Notes under the pieces: model-generated
What the model was told of the DNA's origin: nothing
The model's database searches: none
What the model saw: the letters and a program-made list of their open reading frames with translations, nothing else
Translations under genes and position numbers: made by a program
Assembly: GCF_006540305.1 (NCBI RefSeq)
Contig: NZ_BJOR01000001.1
Span: 6,820,001 to 6,884,000 of the forward strand
Source of the DNA: Streptomyces sp. 6-11-2
GTDB taxonomy: Bacteria > Actinomycetota > Actinomycetes > Streptomycetales > Streptomycetaceae
Length of the DNA stretch: 64,000 nt
Reading direction: 5' to 3'
Part shown: positions 1 through 8,183 of the stretch, piece by piece
How positions within the stretch are numbered: the stretch's first letter is position 1
Layout of the letters: every line of letters begins with the position of its first letter

Positions 1-1835
1 TCGAAGCGGGTGTCGCGCTCCACCGAGCGGGGGATCTCGAAGGACGGTGAGCCGAGCAGCCCGACCCCTTCGCGCAGTTCGCCGTCGAGGGGGACCATCA
101 CCTTCGTCGCGAGCAGGCAGTTGTCGCCCGTTCTGGCTCCCGCCGGATAGGCGATGTTGTTGCCGAGGAAGTTGTGCGCGCCGATCGTCGCCCGGCTCAC
201 CCTGAAGGAGGTGCTGGAGTAGTCGGCGTTGATGACGGAGAGCCCGTCGGCCACCATCGTCCCGCTGCCGACGGACACCAGGTACGGCGTCTCGTGCTGC
301 ACCTCGGTGCCGAAGTTCGAGCCGGTCTGCTCCACCTGGGACAGGTCGTATCCGAGGCGGCGCAGATAGGGGACGATGTAGGAGCTGTCGCCGAAGAGCC
401 AGGGGAAGAACTTGAGGTTCGTCAGGCCGGCCACTGCCCGGTGCATCGCGTACTGGAAGCCGTAGAGCGGGTAGACCCGGTCGGGCTTGACGGCCAGGCT
501 CAGCAGCCGGGGCACCGCGAACATCAGGGCCAGGCCCACGACGACCCCGCCGAAGAACAGCACGGCGGACACGACCAGGGTGTCGGTGAGGAACTCCGGC
601 ACCGTGGACAGGGTCGTCCCCGCGTCCAGCCGGCCGCGCAGCGCCGGTACCTCCGCGAACAGCATGTAGACGCCGCCGACGCCGAACGGCAGGTACAGCA
701 GGAACAGCTGGAGCAGGGAGGACACCCCGAAGACGGCCCGCCGCAGCGTGCCGCACCGGGTCGGCTCGACCCTGATGTGGTCGACCGACGTGGGCTGTGC
801 CGGGGAGCCGTGCCGGCGTTCGCCGGCCGGCACGTGCTGGCCCCGGTACAGTGCGGAGGCGTGGCCGAGCTGTGAGCCGTCGCCCATCGAGGTGTCGATG
901 TCGAGCACCGACTTCTCGCCGACGAAGGCGTCCCGGCCGATGTCGATCCGGCCGGTCTGGATGCGCCCGGCGTGCGCCCGGTAGCACAGGAAGAACGCGT
1001 CCTTGCGGATCACCGTGCCCGCGCCGATGGTGAGCAGGTCGGTGCAGACCGGCACGGAGTGGGAGAGGATCGTGACGTCCTTGCCGATCCGCGCGCCCAG
1101 GGCCCGCAGGTACAACACGTACACGGGGTTTCCGATGAAGAGGATCATCGGATTCGCGTGCAGGAGCACCTTGACGATCCAGAAGCGGAGATAGGCCGCA
1201 CCCCACACCGGGAACTCGCCCGGCTTCCAGCGGCCGACGAGAATCCACTTCGCCGCGATCGGGAAGACGCACAGGAGGAGAAAACCGCCGGTCCCGAACA
1301 ACAGGGACCGGAGATAGATGTCGGCGAGGCCCGATGCCGAGCCGACCCACTCGTAGGCCCGTGCGGTGGCCATTCCGGCGACGAACGAATATCCGAGGAA
1401 AATGAGCAACTGAGCCGTGCCGCACAGCACGTAGCGAGCCGTGCTCGGTGTCGTCGCGGCCGGTGCCGGCGCCTCGTCCGCGGGTGCCGCCGGGGCCGCC
1501 GGAGCGGGTGCGCCGGCGAGGGGTGGAGCGAGCTCCGCGAGGGCTTCCGCCAGGCTGCGGACCGTGGGGTTGCGGTAGATGTCCTTCATGGACACCGGCG
1601 GCAGATCTGATCTCTTCCGGACCCGCGCGCAGAACTGCGCCATGACCAGGGAGTTGGCGCCCAGGTCGTCGAAGAAATGACTTTCGGGCGGAACGTGTTC
1701 GGCCTGTACGACGTCCGCCAGGATTCCGGCGAGCTCCCTCTCGGTGTCCGCCGTCGCCGGGAGGGAGCGTGCCTGCCCGGCGATCACGGGCTCGTCCGGC
1801 CCGGGCATCAAGATGTCGGCAGACTTCTCCACCAT
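1..1835 (-). CDS. Carrier-protein/NRPS terminal-domain membrane protein (Pls/PosA type), 3' end off window
   Basis: The frame is open from an ATG at 1835 (AGGGAG ribosome site 6 nt upstream) to the window edge, giving about 611 residues without a stop. Residues 30-110 are a peptidyl carrier domain with the phosphopantetheine site DDLGANSLV (Ser62). An Ala/Pro-rich linker follows, then hydrophobic segments and two stretches of hexapeptide-like beta-helix (for example GAGTVIRKDAFF and GDNCLLATKVMVPLDG). This matches the membrane-bound C-terminal part of Pls/PosA synthetases such as epsilon-poly-lysine synthetase. Unlike Pls there is no adenylation domain before the carrier domain, so amino-acid activation must come from another protein if this one is active. 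The family match is confident; the product is unknown. Confidence 0.8.
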   Translation of the reverse strand, partial: MVEKSADILMPGPDEPVIAGQARSLPATADTERELAGILADVVQAEHVPPESHFFDDLGANSLVMAQFCARVRKRSDLPPVSMKDIYRNPTVRSLAEALAELAPPLAGAPAPAAPAAPADEAPAPAATTPSTARYVLCGTAQLLIFLGYSFVAGMATARAYEWVGSASGLADIYLRSLLFGTGGFLLLCVFPIAAKWILVGRWKPGEFPVWGAAYLRFWIVKVLLHANPMILFIGNPVYVLYLRALGARIGKDVTILSHSVPVCTDLLTIGAGTVIRKDAFFLCYRAHAGRIQTGRIDIGRDAFVGEKSVLDIDTSMGDGSQLGHASALYRGQHVPAGERRHGSPAQPTSVDHIRVEPTRCGTLRRAVFGVSSLLQLFLLYLPFGVGGVYMLFAEVPALRGRLDAGTTLSTVPEFLTDTLVVSAVLFFGGVVVGLALMFAVPRLLSLAVKPDRVYPLYGFQYAMHRAVAGLTNLKFFPWLFGDSSYIVPYLRRLGYDLSQVEQTGSNFGTEVQHETPYLVSVGSGTMVADGLSVINADYSSTSFRVSRATIGAHNFLGNNIAYPAGARTGDNCLLATKVMVPLDGELREGVGLLGSPSFEIPRSVERDTRF

Positions 1836-2264
1836 GCCAGCTCCCTGAAGGAAAGGTCGAAAACCATCGGCCAACGGTGCCCGGTCTCCGGGACCGTGCG
1901 TTTTCGCCTGATCACGAAACCACTGATCAGTCTTGTTCGGTCATCGCTCGGATGCCACTTGGATCCACTCGCGCCGAGGCAACCGGAGTGTTCGACGCGC
2001 CTCTATTCCTCGGTTCTTTGCGCCGACGGCCTGAGTAATCTCACTCGTATGGGGGTTCACCCTCCGGGAGGGCCCCGGCATGCCGCGGGGGGCGTATCGG
2101 CGCCGTGGCCGGCTGGTCGTGGAACGCGCGTTCGGCGGGCCGGCCGTGTCCCGGAACGGGCCGAGTGGCCTCGGTGCGGACCGGCGCGCAGACTGACCGG
2201 TGAGGCGGGGCCGCCCGGGGCCGGGCGGTGACGCGAGGCCGTCCTGTTCGCTGAGGGGGCCGAT
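1836..2264. other. Intergenic region between divergent genes
   Basis: I see no credible gene in these 429 bases. The region holds the divergent promoters of the NRPS-terminal-domain gene and the aquaglyceroporin. The only clear structure is the inverted repeat at 1908-1930. Confidence 0.6.
1908..1930. promoter_or_regulatory. Inverted repeat CTGATCA-N9-TGATCAG, candidate operator
   Basis: Perfect 7-bp arms flank 9 bp, about 75 bp upstream of the start of the carrier-domain gene. Each arm contains the self-complementary hexamer TGATCA, and the two hexamers are 15 bp apart. This spacing suits a dimeric repressor, but no regulator is adjacent. Confidence 0.35.
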
Positions 2265-3209
2265 ATGGCCGTGGAAATCCCGCCCCTGCTGAGTCCCTCA
2301 CGGCTCAGGCGCCGTGGCGGGCTCTGGGGCGAATGCATGGCGGAGTTCCTCGGGACGCTGGTCCTCATCGCCTTCGGATGCGGCTCGGTGGCCATGGCGG
2401 TTGCGGCGCTGCCCGGCTCGGGGCGCACCGAGGGGCCCACGACGTTCTTCATCAGCGCCGGTGACTGGCTGCTGGTCGGCTGGGGCTGGGCCTTCGCGGT
2501 GGCCTTCGGCGTGTACGTCGCCGGAGGCGTCAGCGGGGCGCACCTCAACCCGGCGGTGACCCTGGCCTTCGCGGTGCGCCGCAAGTTCCCCTGGGCGAAG
2601 GTGGTTCCGTACTGGATCTCACAGGTGGCGGGCGCCTTCGTCGGTGCCGCGGTGGTCTACGCGGTTTATCACGACGCGATCAACACCTTCGACCAGGCGA
2701 TGAAGGGACCGAAGACGCACGGGCACACCGTCGCCTCGTTCTCGATCTTCGCCACCTTCCCGGCGCCCTACTTCCATGGCGGTTACTGGGGGCCGCTCGT
2801 GGACCAGATCGTCGGCACCGCGTTCCTGGTCATGCTGATCGTGGCGGTCATCGACCTGCGCAACACCGCCGTGAAGGCCAACCTCGGGCCGCTGGTCATC
2901 GGCTTCGTGGTGGCCGCCATCGGCTTCTCCTACGGAGCGAACGCCGGGTACGCCATCAACCCGGCCCGTGACTTCGGCCCGCGCCTGTTCACGTTCTTCG
3001 CCGGGTGGGGAGACCTGGCTCTGCCCGGCAGCCTGGCCGGGTCGTTCAGCCACTACTGGTGGATCCCGATCGTCGGACCGCTCATCGGCGGGGTCGTCGG
3101 TGTTCTGGTGTACGACCTGTTCATCGGCGACGTACTGCACATCCGTGCCCAGGACAACGAGCTCCCGGAGTCCGGACTCACCCGCCCGGCCGAGGAGAGC
3201 GGCACGTAG
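2265..3209 (+). CDS. MIP family channel, aquaglyceroporin (GlpF-like)
   Basis: This 314-residue membrane channel would conduct glycerol or other small neutral solutes. The two NPA boxes are present: GAHLNPAVTL (Asn95) and INPARDFGPR (Asn232). Asp236 after the second box is the residue typical of glycerol-conducting rather than strict water channels. Six hydrophobic helices are evident, with a long loop around TFPAPYF. The ATG at 2265 has GAGGGGGC 6 nt upstream; a later ATG at 2338 would remove the N-terminal lead. It stands alone, with no glycerol kinase beside it; dhaKLM lies 30 kb away. Substrate is inferred from the motif. Confidence 0.88.
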   Translation: MAVEIPPLLSPSRLRRRGGLWGECMAEFLGTLVLIAFGCGSVAMAVAALPGSGRTEGPTTFFISAGDWLLVGWGWAFAVAFGVYVAGGVSGAHLNPAVTLAFAVRRKFPWAKVVPYWISQVAGAFVGAAVVYAVYHDAINTFDQAMKGPKTHGHTVASFSIFATFPAPYFHGGYWGPLVDQIVGTAFLVMLIVAVIDLRNTAVKANLGPLVIGFVVAAIGFSYGANAGYAINPARDFGPRLFTFFAGWGDLALPGSLAGSFSHYWWIPIVGPLIGGVVGVLVYDLFIGDVLHIRAQDNELPESGLTRPAEESGT

Positions 3210-3440
3210 CCGCCCCCGACGCCGGGCGGGTGGGCGCGGGCCGCCCGGGACGGCCCTGTTGCAGACGCTCCGTCAGGAGTATGCCCGCGGCCCGCACGAG
3301 TCCGCGCCGGCGCGACGGCCGGATGCCGGATCTGCCGCGCGGTCGTCGCGGCTGGTGGTGCTGGGTCATGGTCCGCCCTGGGCCCGGTACGAGGGCCGGC
3401 CGCCGTGAGCTTCCCGGCAGCCGGCGGGATCGGCGTGGGC

Positions 3441-3935
3441 TCAGCCGTGGTAGCTGATGTAGCCGTCGCCGTCGCGGTCGTCGCGGGCCTTGGTGTAGGA
3501 GTGGACGTCGGCGCGGGCACCGGAGGGCTTGAGCAGGTAAATGGTGTCCTTGTCGTTGTTCCAGATGAAGTTGCAGTTCTGGCGGTAGACGACGTTCTTG
3601 GCGTCGGAGTCCGTGCCCTTGCCGCCGCGCAGCTTCACGTAGTCGCCGGGCTCGAGTTTGTGGTTGGCGCGGAACGTGAACCGGTTGCCGGAGGCGTCCT
3701 TGACCACGTAGCCCTTGAGGTTGACGGTCGCGGTGCGCGAGTAGTTCTTGATCGTCACGTACTCGTTCTTGGTGTTGCCGGTACGGCAGTTGTTGGAGTC
3801 CCGTCCGGGCGCGTCGTACTGGACGCCCTTGACCTTCAGCGCGGACGAGTATTCGGCGGCCTGCGCCGGTGCGGCGGCGACGACGGCGACCGTTCCGGCC
3901 GTGGCGGCCACGGCCAGCGCGGAGCGTATACGCAT
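3441..3935 (-). CDS. Secreted lamin-tail-domain (LTD) protein
   Basis: This 164-residue protein has a Sec signal peptide ending AQAAE near residue 27. The rest reads as a lamin tail domain, an Ig-like beta fold: the segments EYVTIKNYSRTATVNLKGY, GYVVKDASG and LEPGDYVKLRGG are typical. Two cysteines (in NNCRTG and RQNCNF) probably form a disulfide. LTD proteins are common in Streptomyces secretomes, with unclear roles in surface or nucleic-acid binding. It is monocistronic. Confidence 0.82.
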   Translation of the reverse strand: MRIRSALAVAATAGTVAVVAAAPAQAAEYSSALKVKGVQYDAPGRDSNNCRTGNTKNEYVTIKNYSRTATVNLKGYVVKDASGNRFTFRANHKLEPGDYVKLRGGKGTDSDAKNVVYRQNCNFIWNNDKDTIYLLKPSGARADVHSYTKARDDRDGDGYISYHG

Positions 3936-4239
3936 GAGGTTCCCCCCTCAGTGGTGCCAATGGAGCCTCAGGAGCATACACAAGAAGTAAGGGTGGGGTG
4001 ACGGAGAGGTGTGGAGAGTGTGAAGGTCGTCGTGTCCTCTCGACACGCGAGCCTTGCTCCGTGTCATGGGTGACGTGCTCGGCGGCATCCTCACCCGGTA
4101 CTCCACGCTGGTCGTCACGGCCCGGTTGGGGCAGGAGCCCGCCGGGCGGCTGACGCGGCAGCACGCCTGCCTTCCGGCTCGGAAGGCCTGGGCGCTTCAC
4201 CCCGTGCGGGACAACCGGCCGTGGTCCCGCGCCGGTTGG
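3936..4239. other. Intergenic region
   Basis: About 300 bases separate the lamin-tail gene from the alcohol dehydrogenase gene, both on the minus strand. It holds the upstream region of the lamin-tail gene. I see no convincing gene or RNA. Confidence 0.5.
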
Positions 4240-5265
4240 TCATCCGGTCGTGAGCACCATGCGGAACCGAGCGGTGCCGGCGAGCATCTTCCGGTACGCC
4301 TCGCCGGCCTGGTCCAGCGGCACCGCCTCGGTCATCGGACGGATCCCGTGCAGGGCGCTGAACGCCATGGTGTCCTGCACGTCCTGCGCGGTGCCCGACG
4401 GGTGGCCGCGGATGATCCGGGCGCTCGTGATCAGCTGGAGCGGGCTGATCCCCAGCGGCGTGGGAGCCGCCCCGATCACCACCAGCTCACCGCGGTGCGA
4501 CAGCCCGTCGACGGTCGCCGCGATCGCCTCGGAGCTGCCGGCCGTGGCCAGCACGACCTTGGCGCCGCCCAGCGATCGCAGCGCGTCGGCGACGGGAGTG
4601 TCCGTCGTGTTGTCGACGTAGTGGTGCGCGCCGAGGCGCTTGGCGAAGTCGGCCTTGTCGGCCCCGCGTGCGATCGCCACCGTCTCGAAGCCCATGGCCG
4701 CCGCGTACTGCACGCCCAGGTGACCCAGGCCTCCGATGCCGAGCACGGCCACCAGATCACCCGGCTGCGCGGAGCTGCGCCGCAGTCCGTTGAACGTGGT
4801 CACGCCCGCGCACGCCATCGGCCCGGCGTCGGTCGCCGCCAGGGCGTCGGGGATCCGGGCCAGGGCGTCGACCGGTGCGATCACCCGCTCGGCGAAGCCG
4901 CCGTCGTAGGACCAGCCGGGGACCTTCAGATCCGGGCACACGATGAAGTCGCCCTGGCGGCACGGGGTGCAGTGGTGACAGCTGCCGCCGAACCAGCCCA
5001 CCGTCACCCGGTCGCCCACCTGCCAGCCCTGGTCCCGCGTCCCCTCGCCGAGCTGCTCGATCCGCCCGGCGATCTCGTGCCCGGCAACCACCGGGAAAGT
5101 GACCCCGGGCATCACGGCGTCCACGAAGAAGCTGTCGCTGTGACAGACTCCGCACGCCTCCACGGTGATCGCGACCTGGCCACGGCCCGGCTCCGCCGCC
5201 TCACGCTCGACGATCTCGAACGGACCGCCGGCGGTGGTCACCTGCGCGACTGTGTAGGTACTCAT
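4240..5265 (-). CDS. Zinc-dependent alcohol dehydrogenase
   Basis: The 341-residue protein is a medium-chain, NAD(P)- and Zn-dependent alcohol dehydrogenase of the AdhA/AdhP type. Catalytic zinc ligands are seen in ACGVCHSD (Cys38) and AGHEIAG (His63, Glu64). The structural zinc site is Cys96, Cys99, Cys102 and Cys110. The Rossmann motif is GIGGLG at 177-182. Length is normal for the family. The likely reaction is reversible oxidation of primary alcohols to aldehydes in the cytoplasm; the natural substrate is not visible. The next gene upstream is a thioesterase 111 bp away on the same strand. Confidence 0.9.
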   Translation of the reverse strand: MSTYTVAQVTTAGGPFEIVEREAAEPGRGQVAITVEACGVCHSDSFFVDAVMPGVTFPVVAGHEIAGRIEQLGEGTRDQGWQVGDRVTVGWFGGSCHHCTPCRQGDFIVCPDLKVPGWSYDGGFAERVIAPVDALARIPDALAATDAGPMACAGVTTFNGLRRSSAQPGDLVAVLGIGGLGHLGVQYAAAMGFETVAIARGADKADFAKRLGAHHYVDNTTDTPVADALRSLGGAKVVLATAGSSEAIAATVDGLSHRGELVVIGAAPTPLGISPLQLITSARIIRGHPSGTAQDVQDTMAFSALHGIRPMTEAVPLDQAGEAYRKMLAGTARFRMVLTTG

Positions 5266-5376
5266 CGGTCTCTCCCGGAAGCGGGTACGACGGCCCCCGC
5301 AACCAGGACATCAGCTCCCTGCCGATCGCGCGCGCCGTACGGGACGGGCGGCGGGCCCGCGAAGGACCGGCCGCCG

Positions 5377-6183
5377 TCAGCCGCCCGGCATGGGGCGCAC
5401 GGTCAGGATCTGCTGGGCGTGGCCGACCGGGCCGTGCAGGTCGTGCAGGACCGTGCTGGTCAGTCCCACGCCGGTCGGGCCGAAGGCCACGGTGGTGTCC
5501 AGACCGGTCCAGGGGCCCTCCGGGCGGCGGTGCAGGTGCACGGTCAGGTCGACGTTGGGGAACATCCACGCGGTGGGCGACTGACGCACGGCGATGCCGT
5601 TCGCCGTGTCGACGAGGGAGAGGTAGGAGGCGAGCGGGCTGATGGGTTCGCCGGCGACCAGGGTGAGCGGGGTGGAGACCCAGGCGGTGGTGCGGCCGGG
5701 GCTCGGCGGGGCGAGCGGACGCACGTCCAGGGACGCGATGTAGCCGCCCGGCCAGAACTCGCTCATCGCCCACGGTTCGAGCCGGTCGGGCGGGGTGAGC
5801 CCGTCGCCGGCACCCCCGGCGACGGCCGCGGTGTCCTGCGCCGACAGCAGCCAGACGCGGGCCCGGACCACCGGGCGGCCGGCGATGCGCACGACGGCTT
5901 CCAGGAGTTCGATGGTGCGGCCGGGGCGGAGGGTCTCCACCTCGATCTCGCACTCGTCCAGGGCCGGGCGGCCCAGGATGTCGTAGCTGATCCGGGCCGG
6001 TATGAGCGCGCTGCCCCCACGCGCGGCCAGATGGTCCTCGACGGCGTGGACGACCAGTCCGCCCAGCGGGCTGAAGTGCTGCTCGCGCACGTCCCAGGCA
6101 CCACCGGCGTGTGCGGTGGGCTTGAAACGGTGCTCGTCGATGCGCTCGTAGTAGCTGTCGGGAACCGGGGCGCCGGTGTTCAA
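5377..6183 (-). CDS. Acyl-CoA thioesterase family protein (double hot-dog)
   Basis: This 268-residue protein resembles TesB-like thioesterases, which hydrolyse acyl-CoA. I place the start at a TTG at 6183, preceded by GAGGAG 9 nt away; the upstream ATG at 6297 has no ribosome site and would overlap the divergent GNAT gene. The N half (HFSPLGGLVVHAVEDH, DILGRPALDECEIEVETLRPG) and the C half (WMFPNVDLTVHLHRRPEG) are the two hot-dog folds. Specific substrate unknown. Confidence 0.75.
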   Translation of the reverse strand: MNTGAPVPDSYYERIDEHRFKPTAHAGGAWDVREQHFSPLGGLVVHAVEDHLAARGGSALIPARISYDILGRPALDECEIEVETLRPGRTIELLEAVVRIAGRPVVRARVWLLSAQDTAAVAGGAGDGLTPPDRLEPWAMSEFWPGGYIASLDVRPLAPPSPGRTTAWVSTPLTLVAGEPISPLASYLSLVDTANGIAVRQSPTAWMFPNVDLTVHLHRRPEGPWTGLDTTVAFGPTGVGLTSTVLHDLHGPVGHAQQILTVRPMPGG

Positions 6184-6264
6184 CGGGTGCTTCTCCTCGG
6201 GCTGTTCACAGGGAAGCCGAATAGGCACGGGTCTCTCGCGCCGTATCGGCCGGGCAGCCCCATC

Positions 6265-6831
6265 ATGACCCAGCCCATACTTGGCACCTACACCCACCTG
6301 CCGTCAGGAGGCCCCGTGCTCTTGCGTGACGTCACCCCCGACGACGTGGACGCGTACGTCCGGATGCGCTGCGACCCGGTCATGATGGCCGAGCTCGGCG
6401 GGCCCCTGCCGGCCGGCGGCATGGCGGACAAGGTGCGCCGGGACGCCCGGCAGGCGGCGGCCGGCGTCGCCTGGATCAAGATGATCGTCCCTGACCCGGG
6501 CACCCCCGAGGAGGTGGCCGGGACGGTGACCATCTGGACCCACGACGGCGACGACGGCCCGATGTCCGAGATCGGCTGGATGGTGCTGCCGCGGTTCCAG
6601 GGCCGCGGCCTCGGCGGGCGTGCGGCACGCGCGCTGCTGGAGCGGGCGCGGGACGAGGAGCGCTGGGGAGTGGTGCACGCCTTTCCGGCCACCACCAACG
6701 CGGCCTCGAACGGGATCTGCCGCTCGCTCGGCTTCCGGTTCGTCGCCGAGCGCGAGGTGGCGTTCGCCGGCCGGGTGCTGCGCACCAACCACTGGGCGAT
6801 CACCCCGCGCACGGACCTGACGCCGGGATGA
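6265..6831 (+). CDS. GNAT family N-acetyltransferase
   Basis: This 188-residue acetyltransferase resembles the RimJ/RimL branch. It begins LLRDVTPDDVDAYVRMRCDP, and the acetyl-CoA pyrophosphate loop is RFQGRGLGGRAARALLE. The motif-B region ends FPATTNAASNGICRSLGFRF. The ATG at 6265 is chosen because it follows the divergent thioesterase start by 81 bp. It is convergent with the dehydrogenase gene 15 bp downstream. The acceptor substrate cannot be predicted. Confidence 0.82.
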   Translation: MTQPILGTYTHLPSGGPVLLRDVTPDDVDAYVRMRCDPVMMAELGGPLPAGGMADKVRRDARQAAAGVAWIKMIVPDPGTPEEVAGTVTIWTHDGDDGPMSEIGWMVLPRFQGRGLGGRAARALLERARDEERWGVVHAFPATTNAASNGICRSLGFRFVAEREVAFAGRVLRTNHWAITPRTDLTPG

Positions 6832-6846
6832 GGCGGCACGGGTGGG

Positions 6847-8001
6847 TCAGCCGAGGCTCACCCACCCGTGCTCCTCGGCGGAGCGGGCCATCGCGTCCAG
6901 GGCCACCGCGGCGGCCACGGCGTCGTCGAGGGTGGCGCCGTGGACCCCGCCCTCCGTGACCGAGCGCAGGAAGTGGTACGCCTCGATGACCTTGAGGTCG
7001 TCGTAGCCCATGGCGTTGGCCGCACCCGGCTGGAAGGCCCCGTACTCGCCGTGGCCGGGGCCCACGTAGACCGTGCTGACGGGCTGGTCCTGGTACGCGG
7101 TGCCGCGGCTGACGCCGAGTTCGCCCATGCGCCGGAAGTCCCACCAGAGCGCGCCCCTGGTGCCGTGGATCTCGAAGCCGTAGTTGTTCTGCTCGCCCAC
7201 CGAGACCCGGCACGCTTCCAGGACGCCGCGGGCGCCGGAGGCGAAACGCAGCAGGCAGCTGACGTAGTCGTCGTTCTCGACCGGACCGAGTTCGCCGCCC
7301 GCCGCCCGGGTGTGACCGGCGGTGGCGCCGGCCGGCCGGGCCCGTTCGGGCACGAACACCGCGGTGTCGGCGGCCAGCGACTCGATCTCGCCGAGCAGAT
7401 GGCGGGCCAGGTCGACCCCGTGCGAGGCCAGGTCGCCCAGTACCCCGCTGCCGCCGCGTTCACGCTCGTAGCGCCAGGTCAGGGCGCCCTCCGGGTGGGC
7501 CGCGTAGTCGCTGAACAGCCGGATGCGGACATGGGTGACCCTGCCGATCTCACCGGCCGCGATCATCTCGCGGGCGGCGGCGACGGAGGGGGCGTTGCGG
7601 TAGTTGAAGCCGACCGTTCCCCGCACACCGGCTCCGGCGGCTGCGTCGGCGACCGCGCGGGCGTCGTCGGCGCTCAGGCCCACCGGCTTCTCGATCCAGA
7701 TGTGCTTGCCCGCCTCGGCCATGGCGAGACCGATCTCGCGGTGCAGGAAGTTCGGGGCGGTGATGCTGACCGCCTCCACCCGGGGGTCGGCGGCGATCTC
7801 CCGCCAGTCACGGGTGGCGGAGTCGAAACCGTACCGCCCGGCCGCCTCCTCGGCCCGGCCGGGCACCTCGTCGGCGACGGCGACCAGGTGCGGACGCACC
7901 GCGAGCCCGGGGAAGTGGTGGGGCACGCGGGCGTACGCCTGGGTGTGCACCCGTCCCATCCAGCCGAATCCGACGACGGCGACGCCGAGCGCAGACACCA
8001 T
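6847..8001 (-). CDS. Gfo/Idh/MocA family oxidoreductase
   Basis: This is a 384-residue NAD(P)-dependent sugar, inositol or aldose dehydrogenase. The Rossmann motif VVGFGWMG is at the N terminus and the family EKP motif is in WIEKPVGLS. The ATG at 8001 has GAGGGGC 6 nt upstream; the longer start at 8043 would read through the operator. A LacI-family regulator is encoded divergently, and a LacI-type palindrome at 8014-8029 lies directly before the ribosome site. This suggests sugar-inducible expression. The actual sugar is unknown. Confidence 0.88.
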   Translation of the reverse strand: MVSALGVAVVGFGWMGRVHTQAYARVPHHFPGLAVRPHLVAVADEVPGRAEEAAGRYGFDSATRDWREIAADPRVEAVSITAPNFLHREIGLAMAEAGKHIWIEKPVGLSADDARAVADAAAGAGVRGTVGFNYRNAPSVAAAREMIAAGEIGRVTHVRIRLFSDYAAHPEGALTWRYERERGGSGVLGDLASHGVDLARHLLGEIESLAADTAVFVPERARPAGATAGHTRAAGGELGPVENDDYVSCLLRFASGARGVLEACRVSVGEQNNYGFEIHGTRGALWWDFRRMGELGVSRGTAYQDQPVSTVYVGPGHGEYGAFQPGAANAMGYDDLKVIEAYHFLRSVTEGGVHGATLDDAVAAAVALDAMARSAEEHGWVSLG

Positions 8002-8013
8002 GAAAGCCCCTCG

Positions 8014-8029
8014 TTTGGACCGATCCAAA
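8014..8029. promoter_or_regulatory. LacI/GalR-type operator
   Basis: The 16-bp sequence TTTGGACCGATCCAAA is an almost perfect palindrome with the central CG typical of LacI/GalR operators. It lies 13-28 bp upstream of the dehydrogenase start, in the gap to a divergent lacI-family gene. Repression of the dehydrogenase by that regulator is inferred. A weaker CG-centred half-match occurs at 8091-8104. Confidence 0.6.
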
Positions 8030-8183
8030 ACCTGGTGGCTCACGATGAGGCCGCCTCCCGTCAGGTGTCAAGCCATCGTTTGAAGCCCCCTGCGAGCGCT
8101 TCCGGACTGCCTTCCGGCGTCTTTACCCGGACGGCCTTCCGGCCTCTTTACAAGGGGCCGGTCCTCATGGAACGGTCCACAGC

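Noticed and set aside
4054..6831. A 925-codon plus-strand open frame
   Set aside because: Only its end (6265-6831) encodes a real protein, the GNAT. The rest is the antisense of the alcohol dehydrogenase and thioesterase genes and is open because of GC codon bias.
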